Assembly (NCBI GenBank): GCA_021292105.1 | Contig: CM037870.1 | Span: 64,168,083 to 64,232,082, forward strand | DNA: 64,000 nt | Direction: 5' to 3' | Source: Anadara kagoshimensis | Lineage: Eukaryota > Mollusca > Bivalvia > Arcoida > Arcidae | Shown here: piece after piece, positions 47,461 through 58,500 of the stretch | How the letters are laid out: every line of letters begins with the position of its first letter | Position numbering within the stretch: the stretch's first letter is position 1 | The notes under the pieces: model-generated | Databases searched by the model: none | What the model saw: only the letters and a program-made list of their open reading frames with translations | What the model was told of the DNA's origin: nothing | Translations under genes and position numbers: made by a program

Positions 47461-48366
47461 AGAATATAATTTCACTTTTTAATTTTTAATTTCAATGCGT
47501 TTCATCGTCAGATCACCTACTGGTTACACAATAAACAGAAGATCTAGAGCCATTCCATCCTGTGTATAGTTTGGAAACTAAAAGACGTGCTTCTTTCAGA
47601 AGATGGGAACTACGTTGGGTTTTAAGGATAACAGCCAGACTTGTAATCACAAATTGTGCAGAAACAAGCAAAATGAGAAATTTTAAATCTATAATTTTTC
47701 CCTATTTCTTTATATGTACTATTGAAAGGAAATAAGCTGTATGTTTAAAACTATTGAAAAGTTGACAATACATTCTCTTTAGTTTATACATGTATTAATT
47801 ATTTGTACTCAAGTTATTGCTACAAACATCTTCACATCTCACAATAATTTCACTTGTATCAAAATGTCATCGGTCATGCCAATAAATATTACTTGGATTG
47901 CATTATATGCATCAAGATTATTTCATTTATATCAAGATGTCACTAGCTATAATTATTTCTTGAATTGTATAATCCATGTCTTTGATGATTTCATTTATAT
48001 CAAGATGTTAAACTTGTGAGACAAAATCGTAGTCAAGATAATTCTATTTATATCAAGATGTGAAACCGACAAAGTAGCAGAAATTATGAATGATACCGTG
48101 AACACAAACAGCTGTATAGCATAGTAAATGATACAAATGTACTAACATTTACCGTGGATATTATTCTTTATTTTAGTTTTTCAGCGATTTTCATGAAATT
48201 TGTAATTGAAAACGTCATCATATGGATGGAATGATTTAAAAATTAAAAATTAATTTAAAAGTAAATTTAGACAAATTTTTTTAAAAGGACGGGTCTCGGC
48301 GGACTCTCGCCGTCAGCATTCAAACTGACCTTTTTTCTTTTTTCTTCGCGTCATGACATGAGAAGC

Positions 48367-48387
48367 GGGGGGGGGGGGGGGGGGGGG
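48367..48387 (+). repeat. 21-base G run
   Basis: 21 consecutive G followed by TGGGGG. It can form a G-quadruplex and is a likely assembly weak point. Confidence 0.95.
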
Positions 48388-49252
48388 TGGGGGATTAATT
48401 TTTTTTATAGAGTTTTTTTTATGTTTAAAATTGAATTTACGAATAGGAATATTTCATTAATTTAAATCATTTTAATTTCATACCGCCAGTCAGTCGATCC
48501 ATCAATTCATACGTTCGAACATCAATCTTTTGAAGTATTTAAATAATTTTTAACGCATCTTTCCAAAATTCCAAAAAAGGACACTTACATTTAATATGAG
48601 ATATCATGAAGACTTTAGATCACTTAATTTATTAACACCTATCAATCTACAGATCTATGTTGTATATTGTAAGGTAGATCTACTTCTTGATTACCGGCGA
48701 TGGAATGTCTAATAAACAGGATCTAAAGGTACTGTAGGTTACTGATAATCTCTTAATTACCTGTATGCGAGAAAGGGATGTAAATTCTATTTTTAATAAA
48801 TTGAGATCTAATCGATTTATCGTGAAAAAAAAACAACATAATTTTAGGTCAGTTGATACATAGATCCCTGTGTTATTTTGCCGATATTGGTCATTATTCA
48901 ATTTAAAATAGGTCTAAATAGAGACACGTTCTAAGTTATTATAATTTTTAAATTATATTTACAACCAACGGTCGCACACAAAACCATACTTATACTATAA
49001 TTTTAAAAACTTTTACACTATACTGTAACCACACTATTGATAGCATGGCGAGGTTTGTTCACACATGATGTCACAGGGTGTTCTTCTCACCTCCAACACA
49101 AAAGAGCTGCAGCGATGATTTTCGGTAATTTTCAAATAGCAAAATATATATCTTAATGGAATAATTTTTAATTTTTTTAAATTTTCTTATTAATATTGTA
49201 CTTGTAACTATCGATTTTGGTCATAATCCGCCAGACTTCAGTATCCCTTTAA

Positions 49253-50408
49253 ACAGTTTCCAAAATAAAATATGGCAGACAAAATGTTTGCGGCAGGTAT
49301 GGTGTAAAAACTTAATTCCCCCACTTTGTTTGGGTGGTATTATGAATAAGAAACTTTGACATGACACTTTTTTATAATATTACCATACACACTATATCTC
49401 AGTTGAAATTGAAATCAGGAATTAAAGGATACAAGACAAAATAACCCAGGACATTTTTAAACAGTCTGAGTCAGGAGAAATTTTTAAAAATTTCAGTGTA
49501 TCAACAATGGTGTGTTTTGGTGCAATGGAGGGGTATAATATTTGTGACACACCCCTTCCATATTCTAATGTAAGAGGGCAGGTTAAATTCCCAATGTCAT
49601 GGTTGGGGAGAATGTTACCATGGAAGGGGTGCAAATATAATGACTATGAAACACAGATCTGTAGCCCACCTTACCCAAGGATAAAATGTTGCAGTCTTTA
49701 AAGTTGTTACTGTTACCGTGGCAAAGGGGGGTGTAAGAAGAACAGTCTTTGGGAGTGTTATATTGTTATATAGGGTGTGCAAAAGCTAGGAGGGGGGGTT
49801 ACTGTTATTGTGAAATGCGCTGTTTCTCAGATACAAAGTTCCCGACGAAGTGTCACATGACTATCATCATCACATGATTTAATTTAGAGCAACCTTTTAT
49901 CGCTTCAATTGTAAACAATGATGCACAAGTACATGGTGAATCGCTTAGGCATTATTTTCAGTGATAAATTGAAAATGATAACTTCTCTTCTAAAAATTTC
50001 ATTTGGACATCTTTTAAGTGTTGTGAAAAATAATATAGGTAATTTAAAAAAAAGATTTTAAACTTATTTTACTCAATGAATTCGGTGGGCGATTGTTGCA
50101 TACAAGAATTCAAATGACCAAAATTTCAGATTTCAGATGCATTTTTGTATATTTTATCTAATAATAAATAAAATAAAATAGGTAATTCCTCTAAAATGTG
50201 TAGCATGGGGTTATGTAACTTACGATTATTCAGTTAGTTTCTTCCTAAATACCATAAGTTTGTCTTTTTTTCTGTCCCTATGGCAACCTCAAATAATATG
50301 GCAAAACAATGATGTAAGAGCCAAAGAGTGGAAATAATGGAAAATAAATACTTAAGTTCTTAATCTTTCAATATACCATTTGTTTGTGATATAATAAAAC
50401 TATGATAT
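49253..50408. other. Non-coding stretch, nothing recognised
   Basis: Short ORFs on both strands near 49430-49700 overlap each other and show no family features. Confidence 0.4.
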
Positions 50409-51716
50409 TGGTATCAGGACAACTCGTCCCCAAACCAACTCATCCCCGATTTTAAGATTATATGATAAATTGTTATTAAAATATATTAATACAGATAAAT
50501 GTCACTGCTTTAACGAAAACGAAATAAAAAGTTTTAAAATACATTACTATCTTTGAAATCATAATTAAAATAATTAAAAAAAGAGAAATTAAATGATTAA
50601 ATTCTCAATTTTTAACACTATATTTTATTTTATTTATTTATTTATTTATTTTTTATTTATTTATCTTAAAACAAACTTCACCATTTTAATTGTCAGGTAC
50701 CATGATCAGACATATATGTATCTGGGTACATTAAAGCTAGTTAACTGGCGGCACAAGCTGACCACCACTTGGCCATCAGAATATAAACGAAACAGATATG
50801 AACTTTAAAACGTAAGGAAAACATGAAAGCAGGTATCCGACAACATGCACTTGTTACGTTTCGGAAAAGTAAAAACTGACAAAGAAGAACATGCTTGGTA
50901 GGAAAGGATGAAAAAGGTCAATGTTTTTACATGAAGATTCTTTTACTTCCAATTAGAAAAATAATTGGTGCTGGATTTAATAAAAGCTGAAATGCAATAA
51001 AATCGTTAGGGTAAACAGGTGTACCGTGATATATATTCGACGGGGACGAGTTGTCCAAACGCTATGTTTCCATTCCTGGTAGCCAAAATCACCACTGGCT
51101 ACTAATTTCTGAGGAATTCTTTCAAAAAGGAACCTATTTTAGCAAATTTGTGGAAAAATACTTTAAAGGGGCTATATTTTCACAAATTTTGGAAATTTTG
51201 CTACTAATTATTTTAAATTTGTGGAAACCTAGCAAATGGTGGGGACGAGTTGTCCTATCACCCGGGGACGAATTGTCTTGGGGATAGAGATGTTATTATA
51301 TATCACCATCCCGATTATGGTTGCGGAGGATTTGCCGATGGCAATATCATGGAAGAAAACATATATCATGATATCGTAGAACCCTTTTTTTTGCAACAAA
51401 ATTCTTTGAAATCATTGCATCACTTGTGTATTGATTGTGATTAAGCAAATTAAACACGTGGTTTTGCCATGAATCTTAAATAACTTTGCTAAAATTTGCA
51501 ATTTTATATCTTATTATTCTTTTATTATGTTTGATTTTATTGCAGTCCAGTGAAAACTCAGCCCATCTTTTGAGCATATTTATCTGTTAATATCGTGATA
51601 TTATCGCGACGATTTCATAAATTTTTGTTGATATCACGATACTTTTTTCACTCATGATAACATCTCTACTTAGGGACGAGTTGTCCAAAAACTGGGGACG
51701 AGTTGTCATGTAACCA
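50409..51716. mobile_element. 1.3-kb TIR element with repeated 15-bp GGGGACGAGTTGTCC motif
   Basis: TGGTATCAGGACAACTCG and its imperfect inverse CGAGTTGTCATGTAACCA form the ends. TGATAT stands on both outer flanks (50403-50408 and 51717-51722) as a possible 6-bp target duplication. The motif GGGGACGAGTTGTCC or close variants occurs at least seven times: two inverted near the left end, three near 51041, 51241 and 51263, and two at the right end. No transposase is visible. Confidence 0.7.
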
Positions 51717-51722
51717 TGATAT

Positions 51723-52428
51723 CTAGGTTGTTAGTGGGCTGAAGTTAGAAAGTCATTAATGCACCTGAATAAGAGGGATTTCCAAGAAGTGCACGATTTT
51801 AGGGCACACTGTTTAGTTCAGTCATCTTGCACTGGCAGATGATCCTTAGCCCATGACAGATGGATGCTAGTTCATTAAAACAAAACAAGCTTGTGTTGTG
51901 TAAAAATAAATGTTTTAAAAGGTAGGAACAATGGTTTTGATATTAATGTAATCTTTTATACAATTTGTTTAATTTTCTTAAGCTGCATGAACTTAGGGAA
52001 ATGGAGGATAGGTATTTAAATACAGCCGATCGCTACCACCTTCTGCAGTTCAATATAATTGACATTTCTGTTTTGTCCACCATCCCCCCCTCCCCGTTTT
52101 CTTACAGGTTCAACTTTTTGTCAACAATAAAAATATCGCAAGTCCTATTGCAACTACTACTGTATAACTGCAATCTCAAGACCTTACCATTCCATTAAAT
52201 TTGTTTACATCTAATGTTAGATGGTACAGTAACGTTTTTCTAGGTAGCACTTGTACAACCGATGGTGTTCAACTTCGACGATGACCTCCAAGCATTACTT
52301 CCGGTTAAGTTTTCTGTTTCGATATATCCCTCTTGTGATAAGGCCTCCAGGACTGTATGGCGTTTATGAATAACATGTAATCCTATTTTACCATATTGAA
52401 CCATCAAAACAAATTAAATTCTATACAT

Positions 52429-52469
<41 letters not shown>

Positions 52470-53040
52470 AACATGGTAGCATCGCTATTAATAGAAATGT
52501 GACCGACAAATTATACATTCTCCTTAATATTCTCGCTAGTATAAGCTTTGGCACAAAACATGACTGGAGCGACACCCAAACTTTGATTAAAAAAAATTAA
52601 CTTTAATTCTTTGATGAAAGTTTTTGATAGTGTAAACTTACATTTTACTTTTTGGTCACTCGAGGCTGGTCATACCTGAACCATCATCGTCTGCTGTACC
52701 ATACCAGTCCATGTCCAAACCACAATCCCTAAAATCTCAAAGCAAAGCAAACTGAACTTTGAAACTGCCAACTTAACTTTAACACGTGGACTTTCACAAC
52801 TGAGCTAACACTGGAATATACAGGAAACTGTCTAAGTTGTTCAGTCGATAAATAATATGAGACCGGGTCTCGGGTTCTAACCCAACGATCCGACCCTGCA
52901 TTTTGTTCTCCATTCTGTTTGGTGGATAGTTTGTCCCTAAACAGTGGTGGACTATGGGCGATATCAGTGTCAACATTACATGTTTATGCATATATGCTTA
53001 ATTATATTTAAGGGTATCCCAAAGTATTCAGGCCTTGATA
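51723..53040. other. Non-coding stretch with TAAA repeat and family D scrap
   Basis: 52431-52471 is a (TAAA)n microsatellite. 52705-52800 matches family D (CCATGTCCAAACCACAATCC, AACACGTGGACTTTCAC). No supported gene. Confidence 0.45.
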
Positions 53041-53214
53041 CGAGGGAAAGTCAGAAAGTTCATAGAACAGCGTAATCAGCCAAGCGTAACACACATTTTC
53101 TTTACTTATTTAGACAACACAACATTCCGCCATTTTAAACATATCAAGTTTATTTGTCACAACATATTTGTGTAATTCTCAAAAGCATTCAAAGTTGGTG
53201 ACCATCAAGCAGTG

Positions 53215-53730
53215 ATGGAAAATCAAAATGTTTAGTTTAGGGCAGTAATAAAGTTCCTCACAGTAGAGGGATCAAATGCCAAAGAAATTCACCGGCGAAT
53301 GACCGAGGTGTACGGTGACAGTGGTCCTGCCTAATTCCACAGTGGCAAATTGGTCAGCTGAATTTAAACGTGGGCGCACACTGAAGGATGACCCAAGGTC
53401 AGGTCGGCCAGCTGATGCCATCACAAAGGAAATTGTCACTGCGTCTGTGGAGACCCTCATCATGAATGATCGTCGAATTAGGATTGATGACATAGCTAGG
53501 GAGTGTGACATTTCACATGGAAGTGAATACACGGTTATCCACGAGCATCTTGGGATGTCAAAAGTATCCGCAAGATGATATGGGTTCCCAAAAACCTTAA
53601 TGTGCAGGATCGCTTCCAAAGACTCCAGTCAAGTCGGGAGCTTCTTGGCATTTATAATGATATCCCGGAAAGCTTCCATTTACGTTTAGTAATTGGTGAT
53701 GAAACTTGGATTCATCATTGGGAAACAAAC

Positions 53731-53767
<37 letters not shown>

Positions 53768-54247
53768 ATGCAATGGAAGCACCCTGGCTCGCCCCCACCA
53801 AAGAAATTCAAAACCCAACCATCAGCTGGCAAAGTCATGGCAACTGTGTTTTGGGATTCTAAGGATGTTCTGTTAATCAATTATAAACCTGCTGGAATCT
53901 CTATCACTGGGGCTTACTATGCTGATATAATGAAGCAGCTGAAAGCTGCTATTAAATTAAAAAGGAGGGGAAAGTTGAGCCGAAGGGTATTGCTTCATCA
54001 CGACAATGCTCCTGTGCACAGGTCAAGAATTACACAAGCAGCGATTCTTGAATGCATCCAGTGATTATTTTCTATTTAGATTTGAAATTTCATTTACGGG
54101 GAATCAGATTTCCTGATGATGATGGACTTAAGGCTGCCACAGAGGCATAGTTTCAGGACCAAACCGAAGACTTCTATTTCAAATGTATAGACAGTCTGAA
54201 AGAAAAGTGGGCTAAGTGAATTGGGGTAAATGGGGACTATAGTGAAA
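53215..54247 (+). pseudogene. Mariner transposase, inactivated
   Basis: Fragments of a mariner transposase appear in order in different frames. An N-terminal helix-turn-helix region covers 53245-53578 (EFKRGRT, DDPRSGRP, DDIARECDIS). The catalytic core start has VIGDETWIHHWE near 53690, and the second catalytic Asp block (LLHHDNAPVH) lies near 53990. Lesions seen: a stop six codons after the start, a stop near 53335, a frame change near 53575, a 32-base A run at 53732-53763 that shifts frame again, a stop at 54061, and loss of the segment that should carry the third catalytic Asp (YSPDLAPSD in relatives). The tail resumes with a GDYSEK-like end. It cannot make transposase. Confidence 0.85.
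53732..53763 (+). repeat. 32-base A run inside the mariner ORF
   Basis: The A run sits where relatives have a short Lys/Gln-rich stretch (ETKQQS-like), so it probably grew from an A-rich codon run. Confidence 0.9.
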
Positions 54248-54796
54248 AATAATAATAAAATGTATTGTTTGTTGCGGCAATATAATTCTATGAACTTTTT
54301 GACATCCCCTCGTACTTGTATTTTAAGCTATCCTAAAACCATTGATGCATATGCATTAATATAACAGGGTTTGCTAAAATCAATTTAAATATTTGAATAT
54401 TTTTGCAATTTTGCCCCTGATGCTGTGCTATATAGTGGGCATACGGTATGTCTGGATGGTGTTTGACAAAACAACCAGAACAACTGTTTAGCACCCGGCG
54501 TACCGTTTTTGTAAAGGACAGATTGATAATATAATCAACGGTTCTTATATGTTTTTTACACGGGGTAAAATATTAGAAACAAAATGTTCAATTTTTTTAA
54601 AACCCACATTTGGTAGATGTCAGATGTAAAATAGATTTTATCTGAATAAGCTTAAGCGACCTGAAGACCATGTTTGACGACTCCCAATGATAATTGATTG
54701 AGGGGGGATTTAAGTCCAAGACAAAAATATTTTACTCATATCGAGACGTCACCAGCTATAGATGAAGTGCCAGAAATGTTGACCTTTGCAATGCGG

Positions 54797-55392
54797 CAGT
54801 ACCGTAACTAGACCCTTAAATAAACCGAGGCAAGAAGTGAAGATCAATCGAAATACAGTACCAACATAGTCTCCCTTTGTCAACTCGCAATAAAAAGTTT
54901 GATGACTGGTCCTTGGCTTTTTGATGTTTTTCCCCTCTTTCATGGCTCTTTAACCCATTGTTCACCCATAGCGATTGTTCAGTCCTTAAAGGGTTTCGAT
55001 ATAAACATTTTATTTCTAGATCCTGAACTAAATGAATATGCACAAAAGCCCCATCCATATTTGGGGAATAACGTAACCATGGGGATGAACTTTGCCAGTC
55101 ACAACTGAAACGCTTGCCTTGTTCTTTACTGGGCGGACAAAATGAAGTACGCTCATTTTCATTTAAGGGTTCTGCGGATTCTGATCTTTTATGTAATATA
55201 CTGTGTTTCAAGTTTCTCCTTAACAGTTACACCCAAGTCACCTTCCAATTTTGATATTTTTCAGGTATATCAAAACTAGTTTCTTTTTTCAGCGCAGTTT
55301 CATGTAAACTGTCACAAGTTGAAGGAATTTCTTATTAACACTTGGAATGATTGCAACCCAATCACATCCCGGAAAAAAATGACGACCGTCGG

Positions 55393-55454
<62 letters not shown>

Positions 55455-55536
55455 ATATCACTTCTTCGAAAAAGTATTTGGTTAAATTTTTACCGAGGCA
55501 GTTGCCTCGGTTGCCTCATAGGTAGTTACGGTACTG
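54797..55536. mobile_element. 740-bp TIR element with 5-bp TSD (TGCGG)
   Basis: CAGTACCGTAACT and AGTTACGGTACTG are perfect inverted ends. GAGGCAA/TTGCCTC phrases just inside continue the symmetry. TGCGG directly flanks both ends and appears once in an uninterrupted SINE, so it is the target duplication. The interior has a (CT)n run and no transposase. Confidence 0.85.
55395..55451. repeat. (CT)n microsatellite
   Basis: 28 dinucleotides. Confidence 0.95.
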
Positions 55537-55946
55537 TGCGGTCAGAGCAATGTACAGAGAGAGTTATTTTAGATGCCACGCCTGTCGTAACACGAAGCAT
55601 CGGTGTTTAAGGTCTCCTCTCAAGACCCCATGTCTTTCATTTCTAAATGCCTAGTGTTTGGCGAAAGAACAGTCGCTACATATTTTCAAGTCTTGGCCAG
55701 AGTAGGACGGGATTTAGAACCCATACATTCCTATATACTGGTGTAATGATGACGTGAAAGAATCACAATAAAACTTCAAATTACAGGCAAGTCTTTTTTT
55801 TTATTTTTGATTAGTGATAATAATTTCGTAAGATGTACTATAAAAATTTCCTTGTATGGATTTTTATGAAGAGTTGTATCTAATACAAAGGAAGGTCAAG
55901 TTCTCCCTATAAGTGAAAGAATCTTAACTGAGATGTAAAATGTATT

Positions 55947-56130
55947 GTGTTCTGTTAGGAGCAAATTGCATTGAGGCGAAGGGGCGAAGATACGACGGTG
56001 AAGCCGGGTATTTTATCACTCCTTCGCAACTTCGCCTTCAAAATTTCAACCCTTCGCCTTATATTGTTTTCGCTTCTTCGCGTTCAGGTCCAAGAAGCGA
56101 TCTAATGCAAATTTGTCCCTAACAGAACAC
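55947..56130. mobile_element. 184-bp TIR element (MITE)
   Basis: GTGTTCTGTTAGGAGCAAAT and ATTTGTCCCTAACAGAACAC are inverted ends with few mismatches, extending to about 26 bp with TGCATT/AATGCA. The middle repeats CTTCGCCTT-like phrases. Confidence 0.85.
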
Positions 56131-56365
56131 CAGAAAGTTCTATTACTTAGCTTCATCCTCACACTAAGTGTGGGTTATTCAACTATAATTATCATCTAGT
56201 AAACATTACGACTGTCACGTGATTCAACTCCATGGTGTATACGTTGAGTATAAACTGGTTAAACTCCTCCCCCTAATAAAAATTAATACAGATATTTTGA
56301 AAACAATTTTATATTTAATCAGCTTTGTTTATTGCAGCTGTCCAGGTACATTAATCAGGTACAGA

Positions 56366-56543
56366 ACAGGCCTGTCGAAAGTTTAACACTGAGCTAAGAA
56401 GTAAATGCTGAATTTGCAGGTTGTCTCAGCTACCCATTACAATCACGATATCTTCTTTTTATCTCCATATCTCGATCACAAAGCAAATGAACATTTCGAC
56501 TTTTTTCAAAAGCCCAGAGTTAAACTTTTTACAAGACTTCTGT
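56366..56543 (+). mobile_element. Family A foldback element, copy 10
   Basis: ACAGGCCTGTCGAAAGTTTA at the left; the right end GAGTTAAACTTTTTACAAGA is diverged. The interior is shortened. Confidence 0.75.
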
Positions 56544-56845
56544 ATAATTGTAATGCTCTGCAGTGAAACTCCCGATTGTACGGTTTAGGGTCACGTGCAC
56601 ATTGAAAGAACTCCTATAAAATTCTGAACGTTAAGAATAAGGAATCCTAGACTTGAGGCAATGATATTTCAATAAAACTTGACACGGTAAAAGACAGAAA
56701 CACATGGCGGGATAAAATATCATTATGGTGAGATTTAGGGAGGCGTGACCGTAGTGGTTACATGGCCATCTCAATAAAACTAAGGGCATTAAAAAAACAT
56801 TTGGTATCTCCAATATAATCGAGGCAGCATATTACTGGGGTACAT

Positions 56846-57003
56846 CAGTGTACCACGTGATACCAAATAAAATTTCTGCGGAACAATTATTTCCATTGGA
56901 GATAGTATCAGTTCAGTTCACGTTTTCCCGTAAAAATGACGTTACTCTGGGAAAATTCGACGTAAACGTTTTCCAAACTGGGTATTGATCGTGTGGTACA
57001 CTG
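56846..57003. mobile_element. 158-bp inverted-repeat element
   Basis: CAGTGTACCACGTGATACC at the left pairs with GGTATTGATCGTGTGGTACACTG at the right with a small bulge. No coding capacity. Confidence 0.65.
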
Positions 57004-57212
57004 GCGATCCCGATTAAGAGCAGTGATGTTTAGTACATTTCCAGATCTCTGTTCTTGGGGCTTAGAAAACAAACAATCTTTTGGTTCTCATCATACAGAA
57101 AAAACATGTCGAATGTTAAAAACTGAGCTTACAAATAAGAGCCGAATCGACAACTTAACTCGTTAGGTATATAGGTCAACAGCTTTTTTACAACTGTTGT
57201 CTTTCTCCACGC

Positions 57213-58300
57213 GAACCACTGCGGTGGCTCAGTTGGTAGAGTGCTCGCTCCGTAAGTGGGGGGGGGGGGGGGGGGGGTCTGACCCAAGACTTAAAAGTGG
57301 GTAGTGACTGTTCTTTCGCCAAGCACTCGGCATTACGAAATGAAAGTCACGGTTCTTTCGATTGGGAACTTAAAATAAACGAGGTTCCGTGTCTTGGTAG
57401 GCTTGGCACGATAAAGAACCCTGCTGTATAATGCCCATAGGCGTAGGAGGGTTTTTAATATTGGGGGGGCCAAACCGAAGCTAGGTCTTATGTCGTGCCG
57501 CAGGGACGACCTCGTGCCTATGGCACGAGGCGGGGAGAGTATGAGAGGGGTGCTAAACCCCTCGCATAGGTGGGGGTCCGGGGGGCCTCCCCCGGAAAAT
57601 TTTCAAAACTAAGTCCTGTCTAGACGCTTTTTCAATGCATTGTGCATCGTTTTGATAGGTTTAAAATACTGTGATATCAAGGCAAGATTATATAAAATAA
57701 CCGTATGACACAAGTTCCATAATCACCCTCTCATTGGAGATGGATATCAGAGGCTGATCCAGAATTTTAGAAAGGGGGCGTATAATGTGAGATTTGAAGG
57801 CTCGAACCTTCTAGGAGGGTTCGGAGGCATGCTCCCCCGGAAAATTTTGAAAAAGTGGCGCAAAAATCCTGCTTTCTGGTGCAATCTGAGCTGAACAATA
57901 TGTATTATTAGCGACATAAAGGGGGGTGCGTATTCCCCCTACGCCCCCTGCTGAATCCGCCACTGGATATGGGGTACCCCGGAAAATTTTGACGCCCTTT
58001 TACAAGTATAATGATGAAATTGATAATTGATTGGTTACCAGATGGACATTTCCTGTTAAAGCTCTTTTTTTTTTCTTTCTTTTTTTTTTAGCATGATACA
58101 AAATTTCACACAAAATATTGGGGGGGGCCTGGCCCCCCCTTCTCTGACATTGGGGGGGCCCGGCCCCCGCTGGCCCCCCCCTGCTCCTACGCCTATGATG
58201 CCATCAGCGCAACGCACAGGCAAAATTTCTGCACCTTCACCTAAAGCTGGTGACGTCTCGATATAAGTGAAATATTCTTAACTGGGACGTTAAACACCAT
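57213..58300 (+). mobile_element. SINE-1, plus orientation, itself interrupted
   Basis: The tRNA-like head GGCTCAGTTGGTAGAGTGCT is followed by a 20-base G run (57258-57277), then the body (TGTTCTTTCGCCAAGCACTC, GGCACGATAAAGAACCCTGC). After the 762-bp insertion it resumes with ATGCCATCAGCGCAACGC and AAAGCTGGTGACGTCTCGAT. This is the best plus-strand view of the family order. Confidence 0.85.
57436..58197. mobile_element. 762-bp TIR element with 5-bp TSD (ATGCC)
   Basis: CATAGGCGTAGGAG and CTCCTACGCCTATG are perfect 14-bp inverted ends. ATGCC flanks both sides. The interior is rich in GGGGGGGCC / GGCCCCCCC runs arranged inversely near both ends and has no transposase. Confidence 0.85.
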
Positions 58301-58460
58301 TACTCATCTCAACTATTTTTCCACGATTTGTTTTACAGCTACTAGCTATACAAATCTCGGATACCAAGCTTTGACTCCTTAAAAAGGGTCCAGTATTAAC
58401 TTTCGACAGGTCTGTAATGTATGTATAATGTTAAAGCAACGCAATCTTTTCATTTTATGA

Positions 58461-58466
58461 TTTATT
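58461..58466 (-). terminator. Poly(A) signal of the 58501-61621 gene
   Basis: AATAAA on the minus strand, about 35 bp past the stop codon. Confidence 0.6.
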
Positions 58467-58500
58467 GTACAAACGCACACGTGTACGTATAAATTCGAAA

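Larger units (their letters stand above)
46506..49252. mobile_element. 2.75-kb non-autonomous TIR element flanked by TTAA
   Basis: TTAAAGGGATACTGAAGTCT at the left and AGACTTCAGTATCCCTTTAA at the right are perfect inverted repeats. Symmetry returns about 180-190 bp inward (GTGACGTCATGTGTGAAC / GTTCACACATGATGTCAC). TTAA at each outer edge could be a piggyBac-style target duplication or just the end of the repeat. No transposase ORF is visible. The interior holds a tRNA-like segment and a 21-base G run. Confidence 0.8.
53041..54312 (+). mobile_element. Degenerate mariner element
   Basis: 1272 bp, flanked by TA on both sides (53039-53040, 54313-54314). The terminal inverted repeats CGAGGGAAAGTCAGAAAGTT and AACTTTTTGACATCCCCTCG are about 28 bp with some mismatches. 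The interior is a broken mariner transposase gene. Length and ends fit the mariner family. Confidence 0.9.
54690..55740 (-). mobile_element. SINE-1 split by a TIR element
   Basis: The 54690-54796 part has ATCGAGACGTCACCAGCTAT and TGACCTTTGCAATGCGG. The body resumes at 55537 with TGCGGTCAGAGCAATGTAC, GCATCGGTGTTTAAGGTCTC and GTGTTTGGCGAAAGAACAG. Confidence 0.8.
57095..58415 (+). mobile_element. Family A foldback element, copy 11, outer shell of a triple nest
   Basis: The left part (ACATGTCGAATGTTAAAAAC, AGAGCCGAATCGACAACTTA) ends near 57210. The right part (TTTACAGCTACTAGCTATAC to TATTAACTTTCGACAGGTC) resumes near 58330. The SINE and TIR element listed next fill the gap. Confidence 0.75.

Noticed and set aside
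54816..55211. 131-codon antisense ORF
   Set aside because: Lies wholly inside the non-autonomous 54797-55536 element and shows no transposase or other domain.
55940..56122. 60-codon ORF
   Set aside because: Falls almost exactly in the 184-bp MITE and comes from its TTCGCC repeats.
57222..57300. Possible tRNA gene with GGCTCAGTTGGTAGAG
   Set aside because: It is the head of a SINE-1 copy; the anticodon region is a G run and no T arm follows.
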